From Fagopyrum homotropicum (Eukaryota > Streptophyta > Magnoliopsida > Caryophyllales > Polygonaceae), in contig BSWB01000004.1 in the NCBI GenBank assembly GCA_033239125.1, forward strand, positions 31,369,501 through 31,433,500: a stretch of DNA of 64,000 bases, read 5' to 3'. Under the pieces are notes generated by a model. It was not told the origin of the DNA and did not search any database. It saw nothing but the letters and a program-made list of their open reading frames with translations. Within the stretch, counting starts at the first letter, position 1; every line of letters begins with the position of its first letter. This document shows positions 58,221 through 64,000 of the stretch, piece by piece. The translations under genes and the position numbers were made by a program.

Positions 58221-60039
58221 TGATAACACGATTTATAACGTAGTTTTAGGTGTTCATTTAGATAGAATTCTCGCTCATTCATGCATGATCTAGCATTGGT
58301 CCAAGACGTTTTGCACCCAATTCACGTATTTTGTCAAGATAGACGTCTACACGGACTTGTGCGCGTTTTGTAGGTATTTCGGGAAGTTTAGGAGCTTAAA
58401 CGGTGCGTTTGAGGATCGTCCATCTAGATGACACACCCTCGGACTCATTAGGACACAAGCCAAGGGCTGAGGAGGACTCATGGAGCCTTACCAACACTAG
58501 CCATGCACCAAATCACAGCTTAATGATCCAAGGCGAAGTTTCTGCATAAAATCACGGTTCTCTGACGAACCACGGCCGTGGAAATGACCGTGGATTTTGC
58601 CAGATTCTCGTGACAGCTGTGCCACGACTCTCATGGCCAGCTCATGCAAGATTTGTTATAAAAGTGGTCCTTCATTGGTTGTTAGAGGCAGCTGGGGTAG
58701 TTTGGGGAGCAGCTCATCCATTATCCATTTCTCTCTAACAAAGATATTCTCAAAAACAAGAAGTTTTTCTAGGAAGGAAAGTGTCAAAGAGAAGAAGAAG
58801 AGTTCCATTGAAGAGGAGGAGAAGAACACACACCATAGCTATCTTGTATTTCGGATTTCGTTTTCTAGAGATTGTATGAACCTTTGAACCTTCTTTTGGA
58901 AGGGTTGTAAGTGGCTCTATTCTAATCTTCAGCTAAGTTTTTGAATTAAGTTCACTTGTTCATCTCTTTTCTTCCATTATCTTGCAATGGATGAATTGAT
59001 TTTATGTTTGTTTATTTCGATTTCCATTATGAATGTTGTAGGCTAAATTGATGTGGTTCTAGGGTAAGGAAAGGATGGTTATGGCTAGAGCTATGATAGG
59101 ACGGACTTAGATTTACCTTTGGATGACTTTTGCTTATGAACGTAGTTGCTGTTAGAAATCACGGGTAGTTCTTGAAAAACCACGGCCGTGGTTTAGGTAG
59201 AACAAACCGTGATTCTCCCTGATTCGAAGGATCTTGCCTTAGACCTATAAAATGTTGAAACCCTAAGTGTTTGTTGAGTTTAACCTACCCTAGGGTGACC
59301 TAGTGTAGTGACTAAGTGTTAGGAGACACTTACCCGGTAATCCTTGCCCTTAGAATCTAAAATAGAAATCCTTAGGTAGTGGTGAGCCTAATAAGCCGCC
59401 ATTGGATTAGATGTGCTAGGATAGTTGCTTAGGACTTCCCTTTCCGAGACTTACCCGGTAAGGATAGGTTAGATCTCTAGGTAACAATCCGGTTTATGTA
59501 GAATTCCTATCCTTAGGTTCTTAGAGACTTACCCGGTGATGAGACCTTAGGAATGGACTAGTGGACCATGAGACCTACCCGGTAATTGATCCCAAATTAG
59601 ATACACTTAGTCCCAACATATCATAGTTAATCCAAAGAATGAATAGATAACTTGAGTTCTATGACATAACCGGAACTTCCGACCCCTAGAATTCGTCTTT
59701 TCTTTCCTTGATCATTATCTTGTTTGGTTTGTTCATTTGTGCTGATTTTTAGTTTAGTTTGATTGTTTACTTTGCATGAATTGTGATCTTTGATTGATCA
59801 CCAAAAACCGACCAAAAACAATTGAGATTTTCATTTCTTTGTTTCCCCCTTTTCTAACCTTAGACCTTCACTAAACTTAATCACAAAACCGAATCAATTT
59901 CACCTTAGTCTTTGTGTTCGACCTCGGAATACTATCCATACTACAAACGTCCCGTATACTGCGGGTGCGCTAGAAGTTAGGATAATTATAACGAGTATAA
60001 ATTTAAGGCATATTGCGTGCACACTTTTTAGCGTAACAA
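58221..60039 (+). repeat. 5' LTR of I (1.82 kb)
   Basis: TGATAACACG to GCGTAACA. It is alignable with the D LTR in its 3' third (CCCTAGAATT, ACTGCGGGT, AAATTTAA). It carries CCACGGCCGTGG palindromes (58570-58581; 18-bp AAACCACGGCCGTGGTTT at 59177-59194) and the four-copy TTACCCGG motif. A frame at 58597-58887 is unsupported. Confidence 0.92.
59323..59585 (+). repeat. Four-copy GAGACTTACCCGGTRA motif in I LTR
   Basis: Cores TTACCCGG start at 59330, 59451 and 59529, and CTACCCGG at 59575. Spacings are 121, 78 and 46, against 116, 81 and 47 in D. Confidence 0.85.
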
Positions 60040-60045
60040 GTTTTT

Positions 60046-60063
60046 GGCGCCGTTGCCGGGGAC
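60046..60063 (+). other. Primer binding site of I (Athila type)
   Basis: TGGCGCCGTTGCCGGGGA, six bases past the LTR. It is attributed to an Asp tRNA in Athila elements. Confidence 0.92.
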
Positions 60064-60179
60064 TAGGTCTAGATTGAGTCTATTTTGTGATTGTTTCTAG
60101 TGTAGATCTTTCTTGTTGCTTTTGATCTCTCTTTGGGTGGTGTCTTTGCTTTTCAGGACATCTATTACTCTTTAGGTGT

Positions 60180-60476
60180 ATGCGAAGATCTCGTGGCAAG
60201 GATTTAGCTCCATTCGATCCCGAACCGGAGAAAACCCTTCGATCTAGATCCAAGAACATCCAAAAAGAGAAAGAGATGGCCGGTAGAAATCTTCAAGCTG
60301 AGCTGGATGAAGCCTTAGAGCAAATAAGGTTAAGAGATGAGCTCTTGGAGGAAGAAAGGAGACTTGCCAATGAGAGGCAAGAGGAAACTAGGAGGGAGAT
60401 TGAGGAGATTAGGCAAGCCCTTGTTCAAGGAGAACTTAATCGCCGACAACCTCCACCTCCTCCACCACAACCGTAG
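60180..60476 (+). pseudogene. I gag N-terminus, ends at in-frame TAG (98 aa)
   Basis: ATG at 60180. Basic start, then a strongly charged, probable coiled-coil helix (residues ~30-85; ELDEALEQIRLRDELLEEER), then a poly-Pro stretch. The TAG at 60474-60476 is in the same frame as the long gag-pol frame that starts at 60540, and the bases between are open. The natural gag therefore runs 60180 onward and has been cut by one nonsense change (CAG-to-TAG likely). Re-initiation at 60540 would lose this N-terminal helix. Confidence 0.85.
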
Positions 60477-60539
60477 CCGGCGGCCAATGTTAGGGTTGTT
60501 CCCATTGCTATTGAGGAGCCACAAACCCTAGGGAGACGT

Positions 60540-63251
60540 ATGGATCCGGCACAAAGAGCACACCGACCGGGTGTGAATCTAGGAGATCCCGCAACCCATA
60601 ACTATGAGCTCCGCCCTCAAGTTCTACAAATGATCCGGCACAATCAATTTGGAGGGATGGAAGGAGAGTCTCCTCACCAACATTTGATGAACTACGAGAT
60701 TTTGATGGAGACTCTTAGGCCGCAAAGATTGGAGAGCAACAACCATAAACTTAGTGCTTTTTCCTTCTCTCTTAAGGATAAAGCCTTGGCTTGGTATCAA
60801 TCTATTCCACAAGGGCGAGTTGGTACTTGGGAGGAGATGACAACCGAGTTCTTGACCAAGTTCTTCCCACCTTCCAAGACCACCGAATTAAGAGGGAAGA
60901 TCAATGCCTTCGTGATGAGAGATAGAGAAAGTTTGTTCAAGTCTTGGGAGAGATTCAAAGACCTTCTCCTAGATTGTCCACACCATTACATACCGAAAAT
61001 TGGGCTATTGGAGATCTATTTCAAGGGACTTGATGAAGATAGCCAATTCAAGCTTCAATCTCTTTCCGGTGGGACATTTATGGAGAAACATGTAGATGAT
61101 GCTTGGGAGTTTGTGGAGAAGCAAGCTCTAGTGATTGAGAAGTACTCTCTTAGGAAGAGTGAAGGAAGAAAGGCGGGAGCATATGAGGTGAGCGAAGTCA
61201 CCATGAGCAATTTCAAGCTTGACGCCATCAACAACGAGTTGAAATCCTTGAGAGAGTTGTGTACTACAAACTTGAAGAGCCAAGCAACTCCTCAAGTGCT
61301 TCCACAAGCCAACCTATCTTCCAAGGAGGAGGATGTGAATTATATGGGAAGGGGCAACTTCAACAATTACCAAGGCCCAAGGAATTTCAACAACCGGCAA
61401 TTCAACAATTACCGGCCCAACCACAACCATCCCGGATTTTCTTACTCTAACCCGGATGGAGCCTTGAACCCTCCCGCCTCCACAAGCACAACTCCACCAC
61501 AAAGAGCTTCACAAGAACCTCCACCCGGTTTTTCTCAACCTTCAAAGGATAGGACCGAAGTCATGTTTGAGCAATTGCTAGGAAGGTTGAGTGGACTCGA
61601 GAGCACCGTGACTTCAATCTCTAAGGCTCAAAAGGTCTTGGAAGCACAAGTTTTTCAAAAGGCGGGTGAAGCACATAGAGATCCGGGAAAGCTTCCCGGA
61701 AGAACCGAAGACAACCCAAGAGGCCAAGTGTTGGCTATTACAACAAGGAGTGGGTTGAGTATGAGGGATCCTTTGCCCAAGGACCAAGCCAAAGGAAAGC
61801 ATGTAGTGGTAGAAGAGGGAAGAAAGCAAGAAGATGGAGGCAAGAGCAAGGATGTAGAGCCAACTTATGTGGCACCGCCTCCATACAAGCCACCACTACC
61901 ATTCCCACAATCAAGAGCAAGAGCTTGTTTAGACAATCACTTTGGTAAGTTCCTTGAACTAATGTCCAAGTTACATATTAACATTCCGTTCATGGATGCC
62001 ATTTTAGGAATGCCGGCATATGGCAAGTTTTTGAAGGAAATACTCTCCAACAAAAGGAAGTTGGAGAAGTATGGGGAGATAAGAATGACCAAGAGGTCCT
62101 CGGAATTGATCCAAACCATGAAGGAAGAAATCCCTCCCAAGTTAAGGGATCCGGGCTCTTTTTGCGTCCCAATAGGAGTGGGAGATGTGAAGTACGAGGC
62201 CCTTTGTAATCTTGGGGCGAGTGTAAGCATCATACCGCTTGCACTTAGCAACAAGGTCGGGCTAGGAGAGCCAAAGCCGGTCAAGATGACCCTCTATATG
62301 GCGGACCGTTCTATCACTCATCCGGTTGGGATTTTAGAGGACATTCCGGTGCAGCTAGGAGGATTCTACGTGCCTATTGATTTTGTAGTGTTGGACATTC
62401 CGGCAGATTATCCGGTTCCTATCATCTTAGGAAGACCTTTCCTAGCCACTTCCGGATGCTTAGTGGATTGCAAGAACGGGACTCTCTCCTTCAACATCGG
62501 GGAAGAGAACATCAAGTTCAAGCTGTCCACAATGATGAAAGGGCCAACCCTTGATGAAGATATCTTCAACATAGTCGAGCAAGAAGAATCTAGAGAAATT
62601 GTGAGCTCGATCTTGATCAAGGATCCCTTGGAAAAGGTTCTCACCTTAAGTATGATGGAGGAAGGTGTTGAAGAGGCCTGCAATGAAGAGATCAAGGCCT
62701 TGGAAGCCTTGGATGAGGAGCCAAGAGTTGTATTTGAGAGCCACGAAGAGGTGGTGAACAGCTGCAAGTTCCACGGTCGAGATTTATGTTCCACGGCCGT
62801 CAAACTTTCTGGACAACTCCGAGAAGCAAGCTTGGCAAGAACCACGGCCGTGGAAGATGAGCAACCCGTGTTTCCAACCGTGGTTTTCCCTGAATCAGCT
62901 CTTGATGATGATCAAGCTTCTAGGAGCCTTGTAGGATCTTCATTTGCCTTGGAATCATCTCATCCAACCTTATTTGGATCGTCTTCAACCGATAGAGATT
63001 TTTGTAGGTTGAAGAACGCCTTGATCTCCGCACCTATAATGCAACATCCGGATTGGAGTCTACCATTTGAGATCATGTGCGACGCAAGCGATGTGGCCGT
63101 TGGGGCCGTTTTAGGGCAAAGGAAAGAGGGGCACACTCATGCTATTTACTATGCTAGCAAGACGCTAGATGATGCCCAACTCAACTATGCTACCACCGAG
63201 AAGGAGTTGTTGGCGGTGGTGTATGCATTTGAGAAGCTCATACCTTGTTAG
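60540..63251 (+). pseudogene. I gag-protease fused to RNase H start, RT lost (903 codons)
   Basis: Residues ~60-200 are the retrotransposon gag core (FSFSLKDKALAWYQSIPQG, WEEMTTEFLTKFFPP, FKSWERFKDLLLDCPHH). Then comes an Asn/Pro-rich linker (~270-345). The aspartic protease-like domain is at ~545-670, reading ALCNLGASVSIIP where family members have DLGAS; residue 557 is Asn (AAT), so catalysis should be lost. The second motif ILGRPFLATSG is kept. Residues ~710-820 form a linker encoding CCACGGCCGTGG palindromes. The frame then jumps to DFCRLKNALISAPI and FEIMCDASDVAVGAVLGQ (RNase H) with no RT fingers, palm or YIDD-type box between. It ends at TAG (63249-63251) because of a frameshift. Confidence 0.92.
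62771..62885. repeat. CCACGGCCGTGG words in I coding linker
   Basis: TTCCACGGTCGAG, TTCCACGGCCGTC, GAACCACGGCCGTGGAAG and AACCGTGGTTTTCC occur within about 115 bp of coding sequence. They are the same words as in the LTR of this element. Confidence 0.85.
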
Positions 63252-64000
63252 AGCAAAGGTCATAGTTTATACGGATCATGCGGCGATCCGTTATCTACTT
63301 ACAAAGAAGGATGCCAAACCAAGGTTGATTCGGTGGATCCTTCTTCTTCAAGAGTTTGATTTGGAGATACGAGATAAGAAGGGATCCGAGAACTCCGTGG
63401 CGGATCACCTTAATAGACTCCCACCATTGGAGCTTGGGAAAGACAACATTCCGATAGATGATTCATTCCGGGATGAACAATTGCAAATGGTGGACGAATG
63501 CTTGTTCCAAGTGGCTAGAGGAAGTGAGCCATGGTACGCCGACATAGTAAACTACTTAGTGTGTGAGGAAGTGCCTCCCGGATTTACATATGCACAAAGG
63601 AAGAAGTTCTTCAACGATGTAAGGCATTACTATTGGAGTGAGCCACTTCTATTCAAGAGAGGCCCGGATGGGGTGCTTAGAAGATGCATACCGGAAGATG
63701 AAGTGGAGAGTGTGATCCGGCATTGTCACTCCTTACCATGCGGAGGCCATGCTAGCTCACACAAGACGTGTGCAAAGGTATTGCAATCCGGTTTTTATTG
63801 GCCTAACTTGTTTAGAGATGTGCAAGGTTTTGTAGCGGCATGTGATGCTTGCCAAAGGACGGGCAACATCTCAAGGAGGAATGAAATGCCCTTGAATAAC
63901 ATCCAAGAAGTTGAGATTTTTGATGTGTGGGGTGTAGACTTCATGGGACCATTCCCTTCTTCATGTGGAAATCTCTACATCCTATTGGCGGTGGACTATG
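63241..64000 (+). pseudogene. I pol continued in +1 frame: RNase H end and integrase start
   Basis: From TAC at 63241 the neighbouring frame is open to the window end (253 codons) with no start codon of its own. It gives YLVRAKVIVYTDHAA and EFDLEIRDKKGSENSVADHL (RNase H end). Next is an integrase zinc domain with His in VIRHCHSLPCGGHASSHK and CDACQR. The first catalytic Asp region is FDVWGVDFMGPFPSS. The shift relative to the upstream frame is a one-base gain or two-base loss near 63240, inside EKL|YLV. Confidence 0.9.

Larger units (their letters stand above)
58221..64000 (+). mobile_element. Element I: Athila-type retrotransposon, 5' part
   Basis: 5' LTR 58221-60039, Athila primer site, gag, protease, RNase H, integrase start; continues past the window. 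Diagnostic integrase text is CDACQRTGNISRRNEMP and EIFDVWGVDFMGPFPSS. It is defective: a nonsense codon in gag, D-to-N in protease, the RT polymerase domain missing, and a frameshift in RNase H. Confidence 0.95.

Noticed and set aside
58221..58300. TGATAACACG start as part of the H LTR
   Set aside because: Everything to the Athila primer site at 60046 reads as a separate 1.8-kb LTR with its own TG...CA ends.

Overview
This window is a plant nuclear, repeat-rich chromosome segment made almost entirely of nested LTR retrotransposons. The evidence for a plant is the set of Ty3/Gypsy lineages: Tekay/Del-type chromoviruses with an integrase C-terminal chromodomain and an initiator-Met primer site (TGGTATCAGAGC), and Athila-type elements with the primer site TGGCGCCGTTGCCGGGGA, an Athila-style integrase and an ATHILA ORF-1-like protein. 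I see no convincing host gene, rRNA, tRNA or CRISPR. The species cannot be told from the sequence.

The layout can be solved from LTR ends and 5-bp target-site duplications (TSDs). Element A (Tekay-like, +, 1-4590, 5' part outside the window) sits in the 5' LTR of element E (family-2 chromovirus derivative, +, 4591-20286). The E 3' LTR is split by D (Athila-lineage, non-autonomous, 9416-17696, TSD CTTGT). Host DNA follows (20287-21439), interrupted by F (-, 21440-41395, TSD CCGTT). F carries G (+, 27919-37972, TSD TTTCA), which contains a secondary duplication of F flank plus LTR. More host DNA (41396-41914) is followed by B (-, 41915-56892, TSD AAAAA), the best preserved chromovirus. Its 5' LTR is invaded by C (family 2, +, 52192-56817, truncated). 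A third host piece (56893-57220) repeats the first at about 99% identity. Then comes a family-2 LTR, H (57221-58220), invaded by I (Athila, +, 58221 to beyond the end).

Coding capacity is poor. B has gag, protease, reverse transcriptase, RNase H, integrase and chromodomain, but with one frameshift and three in-frame stops. A ends in a premature stop. I has gag and a protease whose catalytic Asp is Asn, lacks the RT polymerase domain and is frameshifted. D has two long open frames, one fused to an integrase remnant and one ATHILA ORF-1-like, and no RT. E, F, G and C carry only decayed or no protein coding. Young LTRs around dead coding regions suggest mobilisation in trans.

The most unusual signals are non-coding: (1) a candidate intron inside the chromovirus LTR leaders, whose splice donor lies in a conserved hairpin with compensatory changes; (2) a nine-unit array of covarying hairpins in the 3' region of G; (3) element-specific short palindromes scattered through LTR, spacer and coding sequence in the two Athila elements (CTCG..CGAG words in D, CCACGGCCGTGG in I); (4) a four-copy GAGACTTACCCGGTAA motif with conserved spacing in both Athila LTRs.
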